DNA from: a virus
Virus record (IMG/VR): IMGVR_UViG_3300043399_000826
Coordinates: 1-41,066 of that record
DNA length: 41,066 nt
Strand: one strand, 5' to 3'
Part shown: piece after piece, positions 20,901 to 28,189 of the stretch
Layout: each line of letters begins with the position of its first letter
Numbering within the stretch: the stretch's first letter is position 1
Translations under genes and position numbers: made by a program
Notes under the pieces: model-generated
The model's database searches: none
Seen by the model: the letters and a program-made list of their open reading frames with translations, nothing else
What the model was told of the DNA's origin: nothing

Positions 20901-21154
20901 CCATAGCCTGTATTTGGTGGATTACCATTGGTTCTACCATAAAAAGGTGTCATATAGCTTACAGTTACCCAACTTTCAGCATTATTAGGGTCATCACCTG
21001 AAAAGTCTGCTATGTATACTCTTAACCTACCTGAACGTATAGGATCTATATTATCTTTGACTACTGCAAATACGGGAACACTTCTGATATTAGCATTACC
21101 TGCATCAGGCTGACTTGCTTTTGTAGGACCTCTAGGCTTGAAAAAATCTTCCAT
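17975..21154 (-). CDS. 5: Baseplate central spike protein gp5 (lysozyme-less, long C-terminal extension)
   Basis: A 1,059-residue gp5/VgrG-type spike. Residues about 25-140 form the OB-fold (VPVFAVVKDNIDPIRSGRLR, GMWTSPPDVGTTVICIFVNG). Residues about 255-400 give the spike core: GRRGGHTFIMDDGD, then LGHQILLSDSGQCLHI and short repeats (SVNIRTQGDLNLHAD, NININAAKDLSIQAE) of the triple-stranded beta-helix. T4 gp5 has a lysozyme domain between these parts; none is seen here. After residue about 480 comes an Ala/Pro-rich linker and then more than 500 residues of Ala/Gly/Ser-rich, probably helical sequence ending in a charged coiled-coil-like tail. The ATG follows a good AGGAG, and the upstream gene stops one base earlier, implying coupling. 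The C-terminal half is unlike T4 and its role is unknown. Confidence 0.88.
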   Translation of the reverse strand: MEDFFKPRGPTKASQPDAGNANIRSVPVFAVVKDNIDPIRSGRLRVYIADFSGDDPNNAESWVTVSYMTPFYGRTNGNPPNTGYGNYKNNPHSYGMWTSPPDVGTTVICIFVNGDPNFGFWIGCVPDPDALHMVPAIGASNKIIANTVEADRYGGALFLPVTNINSNDPKIAQTSEFLVQNKPLHSYAATVFAQQGLIRDNIRGPITTNAQRESPSRVGFGISTPGRPIYEGGFTDETIGDAAGQEGQQSGLGVIGRRGGHTFIMDDGDLVGNDRLVRIRTTLGHQILLSDSGQCLHIIHANGQSWIELGKEGTIDMYSTNSVNIRTQGDLNLHADNNININAAKDLSIQAESIKINSEKSIAMKSGTDFTGYAMGKYTWKVDGPMAMAAGGEGSYASAGTMFVNGSKINLNTGSASTVPVTVPPLQTFAHTDTLYDSVKGFAAAPGRLVSIVSRAPAHAPWANAGQGVNVQTKLNAEDNLPKPAAPSVEATNAAAAAVTPPTPTIPTIATVPPTNPISNAVDKNATISLVSAAAVAAATGPAAAAVTQGVAVVEQAGARVAAVGAFAMSPKQMEDAGFLKPGSAEKVLSNINSGISPEKAFDPSFFTGKNGVSNLADFRKNIAAQTIGQVTNMQKAQTGLQNSGIMTGQESATQVGGPILAGSQQGVTKVIDAVKTVSGTIVGDIQTKLTAAKNALTAGNEIVNSIASGNFATKLSDKVTGGLSGIATSLTGMKGIPGLAVIVDGAKSVSEGAFKAITASFKSFKANVPVDTIAEAKKNSDVPEDPTIQSNNLAAKIPGEALKQVGSIASRASGVNNLPGGQQAIDAVVTGAGNFQAQTNSLVANVGNIAKQASTALTNNVSAQSIQQTIGGLKSLTEGLPGRLGGLSALANPQALAGNLAKNALSGLPPGLAAQIQNAIGSLGSGGSSIKIPQVAENTNDRASLDAGTASALGDPGIPPPNYSATLQDRIVSNTQIEATRNRLQASFAGLTAAQQNLNAAKDVVEKNKLLKKDYEMAYAEFMEAKKTLPEGDPKIEELRVKALEEGVKYQQNRIRAT

Positions 21155-21155
21155 G

Positions 21156-23477
21156 TTACGCTCCTAAAAATGGTGGGAGTGACGAAGCAGTACCTCCACT
21201 ATCTTCATCTTTCACAGGGTCAGGTTTGTTTGTACCTGTTGAATTACTTGCAGGTGTGCTTACCCCTCCAGTTACTGGAGGTTTAGCAGGTACAGTCCTT
21301 TGATTGGATGCTGTATTTGGTGTTTGTGTTTGAGATGGTGTAGTTGGATTTACTGGAGGTGCTTTTACTTCGGTAGGTGAAGTTTTAGCAGTTTGATTTT
21401 CATCCACAGTAACAGTTCTATCAACAAGTTCGTTATCTCCTGCAGCCGCAAAACCTGGCATTTGACATTCTAATACCTGAGTAAACTTTCCTTTTGAAAA
21501 ATTACTAACTACCGAAAACACTTGATATACCACACCTTTAATTTTATCTTGCACATCCTTTGGGTATTTCCAGAAAAAAATCTTATCGTTCACGTCTAAA
21601 ATACCTGTTTTACTTCCGTTATCATAGTCAATCGCTTCTTTAAAACTAATTTCAATAAAAACTTGACCACCATTAGCATTTATAGAATAATTAGGTCCAT
21701 AGTACTGGTTATAAACTTTTGCCACGTTTGAAATAGTAGGTAATATTAAATAATCAGGGTCTCCTAAAATTGTTATTTTAGCTGATATAGTTGATCCTGG
21801 ATCATATAAACTTGTTCTTACTGCGTTTGTCGATTCTCTGCTTACGTCAGGATCTCCCTGCCTTGTTTGATTTTGTCTTTTATTTGGGACTACTGGGCCC
21901 TGATTTTGTGTAGCATTTTTTTGACCTTGAGGTGAAGGATCTTTTTCATTCTGAATTGTAAAGAAAGCGTTATTGTATGTTTGCGAATATTCTATTATTT
22001 CTGAATTTTCTCCGGTAAAATAATAAGAGTATCTTTTATGCGGGCCATAATATTTTGTGGTTTTAGGTACATAGGCAGACCTAATAACTGGAGTTTTGTA
22101 GAGTTGGATTATATACTCGATTTGGTAACTATAATCTTGTCTTGATTCATTATATTCGCCTACAGTTACGTTTGGGCTTATGTGATACCATTTCAATTCT
22201 TTATTTTCATTTTGATTAATTTGATTATCGCCCGTATTACCTCCCTTTTGTTGCAAATTAGCTTTATAGATAACACTTAATGCAGATGTAAGGTATTCAC
22301 TTTGTGAAATTATATCATCAACGATTTGCAATACTGGTGTATCGCTTTTTATTTTAAATTGCCTTGTTTTTAATTTAGGTATATCTCTTAAACTAGTAGC
22401 ATCATTTACTTCTTTACTATTTTTTGAGGCAGACATTGCAGACTTGAGTTTGTTTAAATCTGCTTCACTATAAAACTCTGCGCCTGTAAGTGCATCTATT
22501 CCGTCACCCTGAAATGTAATTTTATATGAATTTTTTATGTCAGCTTTTTGTGAAATCTCTGTTAATTTGGTAGCAAGCTTAGTCAAAGCTTGTTCAACAT
22601 TAGTAGCTTCAATTTCTAAATTATTATCAGCCCTACCATATTTTATACCAAAACCTACATTGATTGAAGTTGAATTTGCAGTTATATTGTATACAGTCGA
22701 TCTACCATCTAATTTAAAATCTAATTTTGTAATCTGTATATCGTAGAACTGTTCGTATAATTCTGATGCGGTGCTCACAAAATCTAAACTGTTGTTTATG
22801 GCGTTACTTGGGGTCATGACATTGCCCTGTGCATCGTACCCAATAAATCGTACTCCTAATACGAAAAATTGTTGGATTGCATTGTTTGCATTTTTTATTC
22901 CCGGTATAGAAGTCTTAGCTTTTTTAAGTGTTTCCGACGCTAATTTTAATTGAGTTATAAAAGAAAATCCATAAGGTTCCACTATCTTAAAACTCATTGC
23001 AAGTGTATTTGTAGCTGATTTGTTTACATTTGGTGAGATATTAGATGTGATCTTAAGATCATCGATATAATAATCTAAATCTAAGTATGGGGAACGATTT
23101 TGATTTTTTCCAATTCCACCACTTTGAGCAACAATGAAAACTCCATTATTTTCGTTGGCGTTAAGGGATCCAATAGTTTGCGCTTGTCCAATAGCGTTTA
23201 TATTTGTTCTACCTGTTTCAGCAAAAGCGTTGTATGCCCCTGCACTAACCATATAAAGAGTAATCTGATAAGTATAGCTTGAAAAAATACTTAAAGGATT
23301 AGTTCTCCTAGATTCTAGGATTTGATCTTTTTGTTGTTCTGAAGCTTTTGGCGTGCCTTTTTTTCCTGCAACAGTTGTTCCTTTATTACCTCCTCTATCT
23401 TCATCTGCCCCGCCCGAGGCAATATAAGTTCGTTGTTGTTGTGCAGGGTCCACACTTTCTGGAAATTCTGTAGCCAT
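21156..23477 (-). CDS. Baseplate hub-like structural protein (candidate gp27-position hub)
   Basis: I do not recognise this 773-residue protein with certainty. It sits between gp53 and gp5. In its middle, VLQIVDDIISQSEYLTSAL resembles the helix of hub proteins that carry the spike. Near the C-terminus, ITILGDPDYLILP, FIEISFKEAIDYDNG, YQVFSVVSNFSKGKFTQVLE and CQMPGF look like the beta-barrel parts of gp27/gpD-type hubs. The first 70 residues and the last 90 are low-complexity (Gln, Thr, Pro, Ser-rich) and probably disordered. Position directly upstream of gp5 with a 1-base gap supports a hub that docks the gp5 trimer. The start has an AGGA at a good distance. No gp27 homologue is otherwise visible in the window. 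The gp27-like role is inference; a generic structural protein is the alternative. Confidence 0.6.
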   Translation of the reverse strand: MATEFPESVDPAQQQRTYIASGGADEDRGGNKGTTVAGKKGTPKASEQQKDQILESRRTNPLSIFSSYTYQITLYMVSAGAYNAFAETGRTNINAIGQAQTIGSLNANENNGVFIVAQSGGIGKNQNRSPYLDLDYYIDDLKITSNISPNVNKSATNTLAMSFKIVEPYGFSFITQLKLASETLKKAKTSIPGIKNANNAIQQFFVLGVRFIGYDAQGNVMTPSNAINNSLDFVSTASELYEQFYDIQITKLDFKLDGRSTVYNITANSTSINVGFGIKYGRADNNLEIEATNVEQALTKLATKLTEISQKADIKNSYKITFQGDGIDALTGAEFYSEADLNKLKSAMSASKNSKEVNDATSLRDIPKLKTRQFKIKSDTPVLQIVDDIISQSEYLTSALSVIYKANLQQKGGNTGDNQINQNENKELKWYHISPNVTVGEYNESRQDYSYQIEYIIQLYKTPVIRSAYVPKTTKYYGPHKRYSYYFTGENSEIIEYSQTYNNAFFTIQNEKDPSPQGQKNATQNQGPVVPNKRQNQTRQGDPDVSRESTNAVRTSLYDPGSTISAKITILGDPDYLILPTISNVAKVYNQYYGPNYSINANGGQVFIEISFKEAIDYDNGSKTGILDVNDKIFFWKYPKDVQDKIKGVVYQVFSVVSNFSKGKFTQVLECQMPGFAAAGDNELVDRTVTVDENQTAKTSPTEVKAPPVNPTTPSQTQTPNTASNQRTVPAKPPVTGGVSTPASNSTGTNKPDPVKDEDSGGTASSLPPFLGA

Positions 23478-23789
23478 TTATATTCCTAATGTTCTTACTA
23501 ATACATCTTGTTTAGGTATGTATATTCCTGTACCTGCAACAAAATCAAAATAAGGATCTTTTAGTCTATTTGGGTTTCTTTGTGCAAATACCCACCATAA
23601 TTTAGGATCATTATATAAATCATATGCCAACATATCAGGTCTATATTCATATACCTTAGTTATTTCCCAATATATGTCTGAATCTAGCATAGGTATGGGC
23701 CTATTAATCATAATATCTAAATATTTACCATTAACTATATCTGTGGACAAATAAGGGCTAGTTGCACCATATATTTCATTTGCTGCCAT
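23478..23789 (-). CDS. 53: Baseplate wedge subunit gp53
   Basis: A 103-residue protein of the gp53 family (T4 gp53 is about 196 residues). The N-terminal half carries YLSTDIVNGKYLDIMINR, and the C-terminal part has DLYNDPKLWWVFAQRNPNRL followed by a LysM-like stretch ending in GIYIPKQDVLVRTLG. This combination of tyrosine-rich wedge segment and LysM-like fold is typical of gp53, which bridges adjacent wedges next to gp25 and gp6. I place the start at the ATG at 23789, which overlaps the stop of the upstream gene as TAATG and is preceded by AGAGGAA; an in-frame TTG two codons earlier is less likely. The tight overlap indicates translational coupling with the tube-cap-like gene. Confidence 0.88.
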   Translation of the reverse strand: MAANEIYGATSPYLSTDIVNGKYLDIMINRPIPMLDSDIYWEITKVYEYRPDMLAYDLYNDPKLWWVFAQRNPNRLKDPYFDFVAGTGIYIPKQDVLVRTLGI

Positions 23790-25483
23790 TACCAAATTCC
23801 TCTTCCGTTAGTTTTTCCTCTACTGCCTGCATAAAAGCTGCCATTAGCATAATCTTTCAGGCTAAATCTCTTACTGATATCATTTCTAGTGACAATTGGA
23901 TTTGCTTGTAATGTAATTTGCATTTTCGTAGGTACATATGTTGGTTCACTAGCCGTAGGAAAAGCAGTCCTCCATTGTGGAGGTCCTTGAACCCCACCTG
24001 GTTTTAAATACTGCGGCAGTCTGACTTCTCTAGGACTAGGTGTATAAACAGTATTAGGCGGTGCTGACCCAAACGAACCAAAATAATATGATGACTTTAT
24101 ATAATCTACATCTGTTGGCAAGGTGTAGGTGAAGGCCGTAATTACTAAAGGGTGCTGATTAAATTGAAAAGCCCCCAAACCCGACAAATAGCATAAAGGT
24201 GGAGGAGTTCCTGGTTTGGGATTTTCATCTTTACCATAAAACATTTTAGTAACAGATTTAAAAAAATGTATTACAGCTAATAAATAGTTTGCTTCAGTAG
24301 TATCTTGTGCTGTAAATTCTCCAGCGATACTTATGCTATCTACTGCACTTTGTCTATAACTAAATATTTTGTAATTACTATGTGCGATTTCTGTTGGATC
24401 ATAACTCGCGGTATAATTTACTGATATAGCAGGTAGATAAGGGAAAATCACACCTTTAGTAGCGGCTAAAGGTTTTAGTATTCCTGGATCAGGTGAATTA
24501 TATAAATAATTTGACCCATTTGCTAAAGATAGCTTAACTCTCCAATCTGTGTTGGATACTTGGTTAGATGCATTGTTGTTAGATTGAGCACCCTGTGCAA
24601 TAGTTTTGTTTACAGTAAGTCCACGACCATTTGATCGGGCCAATGCTTTAGTCGATGCTGCAACATAATCTGGACTAACATATTGATCCCCAAATTCACC
24701 TTCTTCCCATCCAGGTAATAAATTACCATCATCATCTCTTGAAGGACCATATGGAACTGTGGGTTTTGGTGTAGCGTTAGCTATAGAAGCTATAGTACCT
24801 GAAATATGATTTGGGCCTACAAATTGATCGCCAAATTCACCTTCTTCCCATCCAGGCAATAAATTACCATCATCATCTCTTGAAGGACCATATGGAACTG
24901 TGGGAGTTGGACCCATTCTTGTTTTTTCAGATATATAATCATAGCCTACAAATTGATCGCCAAATTCACCTTCTTCCCATCCAGGCAATAAATTACCATC
25001 ATCATCTCTTGATGGTCCTGAAGGTAGGGCAGGACTATAATTTACGATGCCTAATGGATCAGGATTAGGTTCGTTAACTGCTGGTTCAGGTACTAAATTT
25101 TCTTGTGCAGCATTAGCTTGACTTTCAAAAAATCTAGCATTGCTCTCGTAATTAGCCACTTCAGTAGCTAATGTGTTTATTTTGTTATTAGTTGAAGGTA
25201 TAGTTTGAGTTTTAAGCTTTTTTGCTGCATTCTGTAAAGAGATAATATTATTAGCTGATATTTGCTGCTGTGCAGGACTTTGGCTCTGCATATCTTGTGA
25301 TATTTTGACTATAGCTTGTTGAGTAGCTCGCAGGTCAGCTTGTTGCCTTTTAAGTAATTGCTCTTGTCTATCTAGTTCAGCCTTTGATTTAGCCGCAAGG
25401 GCAGATTCTTTAGCTGCACTTTCTTTTAATTGATTTACTGTATCTTGGGCCATATTTTTCCCGATAAATAGACTTGTAGTCAT
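23789..25483 (-). CDS. Tail-tube cap/initiator-like baseplate protein (gp48/gp54 type)
   Basis: A 564-residue protein. The first 130 residues are a charged, Gln/Ala-rich coiled coil. Residues about 150-275 hold three near-identical copies of a GPSRDDDGNLLPGWEEGEFG motif. The C-terminal 250 residues carry the recognisable domain: ISVNYTASYDPTEIAHSNYK, then SIAGEFTAQDTTEANYLL, AVIHFFKSVTKMFYG, LCYLSGLGAF and TFTLPTDVDYIKS-like strands (actual sequence TYTLPTDVDYIKSSYYFG). This resembles proteins that cap the hub and nucleate the tail tube in myoviruses; T4 gp48 and gp54 are much shorter. The first ATG lies only 4 bases from a late promoter box, so the second ATG at 25453 (MAQDTVNQLK) may be the true start. 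The gene heads the baseplate operon. The assignment to gp48 rather than gp54 is uncertain. Confidence 0.65.
   Translation of the reverse strand: MTTSLFIGKNMAQDTVNQLKESAAKESALAAKSKAELDRQEQLLKRQQADLRATQQAIVKISQDMQSQSPAQQQISANNIISLQNAAKKLKTQTIPSTNNKINTLATEVANYESNARFFESQANAAQENLVPEPAVNEPNPDPLGIVNYSPALPSGPSRDDDGNLLPGWEEGEFGDQFVGYDYISEKTRMGPTPTVPYGPSRDDDGNLLPGWEEGEFGDQFVGPNHISGTIASIANATPKPTVPYGPSRDDDGNLLPGWEEGEFGDQYVSPDYVAASTKALARSNGRGLTVNKTIAQGAQSNNNASNQVSNTDWRVKLSLANGSNYLYNSPDPGILKPLAATKGVIFPYLPAISVNYTASYDPTEIAHSNYKIFSYRQSAVDSISIAGEFTAQDTTEANYLLAVIHFFKSVTKMFYGKDENPKPGTPPPLCYLSGLGAFQFNQHPLVITAFTYTLPTDVDYIKSSYYFGSFGSAPPNTVYTPSPREVRLPQYLKPGGVQGPPQWRTAFPTASEPTYVPTKMQITLQANPIVTRNDISKRFSLKDYANGSFYAGSRGKTNGRGIW
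24681..25020 (-). repeat. Three tandem copies of a coding repeat in the tube-cap-like gene
   Basis: Nearly identical blocks at about 24681-24764, 24821-24904 and 24950-25020 encode GPSRDDDGNLLPGWEEGEFG plus a few flanking residues, separated by diverged linkers. The 130-140 base spacing and almost complete nucleotide identity suggest recent duplication or continuing gene conversion. Confidence 0.9.
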
Positions 25484-25486
25484 TTA

Positions 25487-25494
25487 TATTTATC
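25487..25494 (-). promoter_or_regulatory. Late promoter box for the baseplate operon
   Basis: The minus strand reads GATAAATA, followed by TAAATG at the first start codon. RNA starting about 6-7 bases after the box would begin at or inside the first ATG, which favours use of the ATG at 25453. Confidence 0.5.
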
Positions 25495-25527
25495 ATTTCA
25501 AAAACTACTCATTTTTACCCTATCTAC

Positions 25528-25556
25528 TTGCTTTTCTGTTTTTATAGTTCTATAAT
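25528..25556 (+). promoter_or_regulatory. Sigma70-like promoter for gp55
   Basis: The plus strand carries TTGCTT at 25528-25533 and TATAAT at 25551-25556, separated by 17 bases. It lies 25 bases before the gp55 ATG and diverges from the baseplate late promoter. A direct repeat AAAACTACT flanks it (25501-25509 and 25561-25569). Confidence 0.65.
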
Positions 25557-25580
25557 ATAGAAAACTACTTTAGGAATAAT

Positions 25581-26468
25581 ATGTCTATAACAAAAAAACC
25601 CATCAACTACTTAAATAACAAAGATATTTTAAAAGAAATACATGAAAGCAAAAACACATATTGCTTGTTTACCAAACCTGAATATAACAGATATGATTAC
25701 ATAATCGATTTCCCACAAGATCCTTTAGAAAAAAGTCTACTTTATGCTACCAAGCCCAATATAATTGCCGAAGCTAAAGAAAATCGTGCGAATAGACTGA
25801 ACCAAGAATTAACTGAAAAAATTAATCCAGAAGATATACCTATTACAGATTTAGTATTCCGTGTTATGACTTGGGATCACATTCCTGTTTCTCCTAAACA
25901 ACCTCGTAAAACTACAAAGAAAAAAACAGCAAAGGATATGTTTGAGTTTGAAGATGATTTGGACGAGATTTTTGAGGATTTGGAAGATCCCACGACTGCA
26001 GGTGAAATAGATGATATGGTACATGTAAAGGTGAACTTTCCACCATTCCAACACTTCAAAGTAGATGAAAACAATACATTTTATTGTGTGGGTAAGAGTC
26101 ATTGGTTGGGCGATTTAAATACGGGTGAATTTTCAAAAGATCATGGACAGATTACTAATAAGTTGGCTAAAATGTACATGATGCTATGCGAAAAGTATGC
26201 TATGAAATATAACTATCGTGGCTATACATATAACGATGAAATGAAAGCTAGTGCTATATTACAATTAACTTATGTTGGTTTGCGCTTTAACGAAGCAAAA
26301 AGTGCTAATCCATTCGCATACTATACCGCAGCTATTACCAATTCTTTCTGTAGAGTACTGAACACCGAGAAACGAAACCAAAATATTCGCGATGATATAC
26401 TAGAGCTAAACAATCTAAATCCAAGTTGGACTAGAATGGGGACAAGTTCTGGAACATACGATGAATAA
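25581..26468 (+). CDS. 55: Late-transcription sigma factor gp55
   Basis: The C-terminal 130 residues of this 295-residue protein match the gp55 family: ITNKLAKMYMMLCEKYAMKY, GYTYNDEMKASAILQLTYVG, and NPFAYYTAAITNSFCRVLN followed by a basic EKRNQNIR segment. The second and third motifs correspond to the sigma region 2-like part that binds core RNA polymerase and melts the -10 box. In T4, gp55 works with the sliding clamp and gp33 to drive late transcription. The first about 130 residues are extra compared with T4 gp55 (185 residues in total): a Lys/Asn-rich start, a basic KQPRKTTKKKT patch and a very acidic Asp/Glu stretch. The start follows AGGAA at a good distance. A sigma70-like promoter just upstream fits early or middle expression, before its targets are needed. 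Confidence 0.88.
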   Translation: MSITKKPINYLNNKDILKEIHESKNTYCLFTKPEYNRYDYIIDFPQDPLEKSLLYATKPNIIAEAKENRANRLNQELTEKINPEDIPITDLVFRVMTWDHIPVSPKQPRKTTKKKTAKDMFEFEDDLDEIFEDLEDPTTAGEIDDMVHVKVNFPPFQHFKVDENNTFYCVGKSHWLGDLNTGEFSKDHGQITNKLAKMYMMLCEKYAMKYNYRGYTYNDEMKASAILQLTYVGLRFNEAKSANPFAYYTAAITNSFCRVLNTEKRNQNIRDDILELNNLNPSWTRMGTSSGTYDE

Positions 26469-26484
26469 TAGGTACAATCAAATT

Positions 26485-26512
26485 TTGTTTTTGTTTTACA
26501 TAATGATATAAT
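26485..26512 (+). promoter_or_regulatory. Sigma70-like promoter overlapping the gp47 start
   Basis: TTGTTT at 26485-26490 and TATAAT at 26507-26512 are 16 bases apart. Transcription would start near 26519-26520, right at the gp47 ATG, so any transcript made here would be leaderless. Confidence 0.5.
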
Positions 26513-26519
26513 AACCTTT

Positions 26520-27536
26520 ATGGGAAATTTATTCAAAAAAGCAGCAGTTTTTACCGACATACATTTTGGAGCTAAGTCTAACAGCTTAGTTCATAATACT
26601 GATTGTAGCAATTTCGTTGATTGGTTCATCACAAAAGCCAAGGCAGAAAATTGTGATACTTGTTTATTTTTGGGCGACTATAATCACCATAGAGCAAGTA
26701 TCAACATTCATACCCTACAATTCAGTTTGCGATCATTAGAAAAGCTTAGTGCCTCTTTTGATCGTGTATTCTTTATTCCTGGCAATCACGATTTGTATTA
26801 TCGTGATCGTAGAGACATTCATAGTGTAGAATGGGCTAAACATTTACCAAATGTAACTATCGTCAACAGCTTTTTTAAAGAAGGCGATGTTGTTATCGCT
26901 CCTTGGTTAGTACAGGATGACTGGAAAAAGCTACAAAAAATGAGTGGCAAATATATGTTTGGTCATTTTGAACTGCCCTATTTCTACATGAATGCTATGG
27001 TAGAAATGCCAGATCATGGTGAAATCAATGAAGATCATATGAAGGGGTTTGAGAGTGTTTTCTCAGGTCACTTTCATAAGCGTCAAGCTAGAAAAAACAT
27101 TTGGTACATTGGTAATGCCTTCCCCCACAACTATGCTGATGCAGGTGATGATGCTAGGGGTATGATGATATTGGAATGGGGACAAGACCCCGAATTTCAT
27201 TCTTGGCCCCATCAACCTAAATTCAGAGTACATAAACTTAGTGATGTACTAGAAAATCCCAGCGGGTTACTATTACCTGACAGTCATGTCAGAGTACACT
27301 TAGACATTGATATCTCATATGAAGAAGCTAATTTCATAAGAGAAACACTAATCCCAGCACATAAACTTAGAGAAATGGCACTAATACCTATGAAAGTTGA
27401 GCAAACTGGTCAAGATCCAAATACCGGTGATCTAAAATTTGAAAGCGTAGATCAAATTGTAATAGAATCTATCAACGCTATTGAAAGCGATGGTTTTGAT
27501 AAGAAACTTCTATTAGAGATTTACAATAAACTATGA
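26520..27536 (+). CDS. 47: Recombination endonuclease subunit gp47 (SbcD/Mre11-like)
   Basis: A 338-residue metallophosphoesterase, the length of T4 gp47. The active-site motifs are in order: DIH at residues 13-15, LGDYNHH with Asp53, IPGNHD with Asn89-His90, FGHFELP near 142, and SGHFHKR near 178. With gp46 it forms the Mre11/Rad50-type complex that resects ends for recombination-dependent replication. There is no Shine-Dalgarno before the ATG, and a TATAAT ends only 7 bases upstream, but the first motif so close to the N-terminus leaves no room for a later start. The next gene overlaps its stop as ATGA, so the operon runs gp47, sulfotransferase-like gene, gp46. Confidence 0.94.
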   Translation: MGNLFKKAAVFTDIHFGAKSNSLVHNTDCSNFVDWFITKAKAENCDTCLFLGDYNHHRASINIHTLQFSLRSLEKLSASFDRVFFIPGNHDLYYRDRRDIHSVEWAKHLPNVTIVNSFFKEGDVVIAPWLVQDDWKKLQKMSGKYMFGHFELPYFYMNAMVEMPDHGEINEDHMKGFESVFSGHFHKRQARKNIWYIGNAFPHNYADAGDDARGMMILEWGQDPEFHSWPHQPKFRVHKLSDVLENPSGLLLPDSHVRVHLDIDISYEEANFIRETLIPAHKLREMALIPMKVEQTGQDPNTGDLKFESVDQIVIESINAIESDGFDKKLLLEIYNKL

Positions 27537-28189
27537 ACAGTATAGAAAACAGAATTATTTGGGTTTTTAGAGAAGGTAGATCAGGTGGTACATCTGCGGC
27601 AGAGGTAATTTACCGAAAATTAAACAGACAGTATATTTTTGTTGATAGTTCTTTATATCCTTCCACATTTTATAAAAAACAGGGACATCAAATTTTTGTT
27701 CAAAAAGAACAAGATCACAAATTGTTGTTTAATACTCATTATTTCCCCGCACTTCATTCAATGTGCAATTACGATGATCCCATATTAATTAGAATTTCCC
27801 GCAAAAATGTTGTAGAACAATGCCTTAGTTTTTTAGCAGGGCAAAGTATGAATTGGAAGTTTACTAATTTAAAGGCAAATGGGGAAACACAAAATCTAGA
27901 AATTTTTGAAGAATTTATAAAATCCAAAATATTAATAAAAAAAAGTGATGTGGATTTTTTTGCTAGACACAGAATGAAGCAAAATTATCTTTGGAATCAT
28001 TATGCACCTGATTATGATAATCAAGTGATTTACTATGAAGATATGATGACAAATATTGACATTCCGTTACTAAACCTATACAATGTTACATTAACAAGTG
28101 AAACACTAAAGTTACCTGATTACAAAAAAGAAGTTTTTGTAAACTATGAAGATGTTGAAAAATGGCTATCAGTCTATCCTAATCTATGA
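27533..28189 (+). CDS. Sulfotransferase-like P-loop protein
   Basis: A 218-residue protein that is not part of the usual T4 recombination set. Near the N-terminus, WVFREGRSGGTSAAEVIYRK (residues 10-29) resembles the 5'-phosphosulfate-binding loop of PAPS sulfotransferases (R-S-G-[GS]-T-S). About 65 residues later, ILIRISRKNVVEQCLSFLAG resembles the 3'-phosphate-binding segment, with an Arg-Lys pair followed by a spaced Ser. A hydrophobic strand and ...VIYYEDMM near residue 164 also fit sulfotransferase topology. It overlaps gp47 upstream and gp46 downstream by four bases each (ATGA), so it is translated with both. Such enzymes could modify a host glycan or small molecule, but the substrate is unknown. 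The family call rests on motifs only. A general P-loop or glycan-modifying protein is the alternative. Confidence 0.6.
   Translation: MNSIENRIIWVFREGRSGGTSAAEVIYRKLNRQYIFVDSSLYPSTFYKKQGHQIFVQKEQDHKLLFNTHYFPALHSMCNYDDPILIRISRKNVVEQCLSFLAGQSMNWKFTNLKANGETQNLEIFEEFIKSKILIKKSDVDFFARHRMKQNYLWNHYAPDYDNQVIYYEDMMTNIDIPLLNLYNVTLTSETLKLPDYKKEVFVNYEDVEKWLSVYPNL

Noticed and set aside
23790-23795. TTG start for gp53, two codons upstream of the ATG
   Set aside because: The ATG at 23789 overlaps the upstream stop as TAATG and has AGAGGAA at good spacing.
24681-25020. CRISPR-like array suggested by three regularly spaced repeats
   Set aside because: The repeats are translated in frame within a structural gene, are too long, and no cas gene is present.
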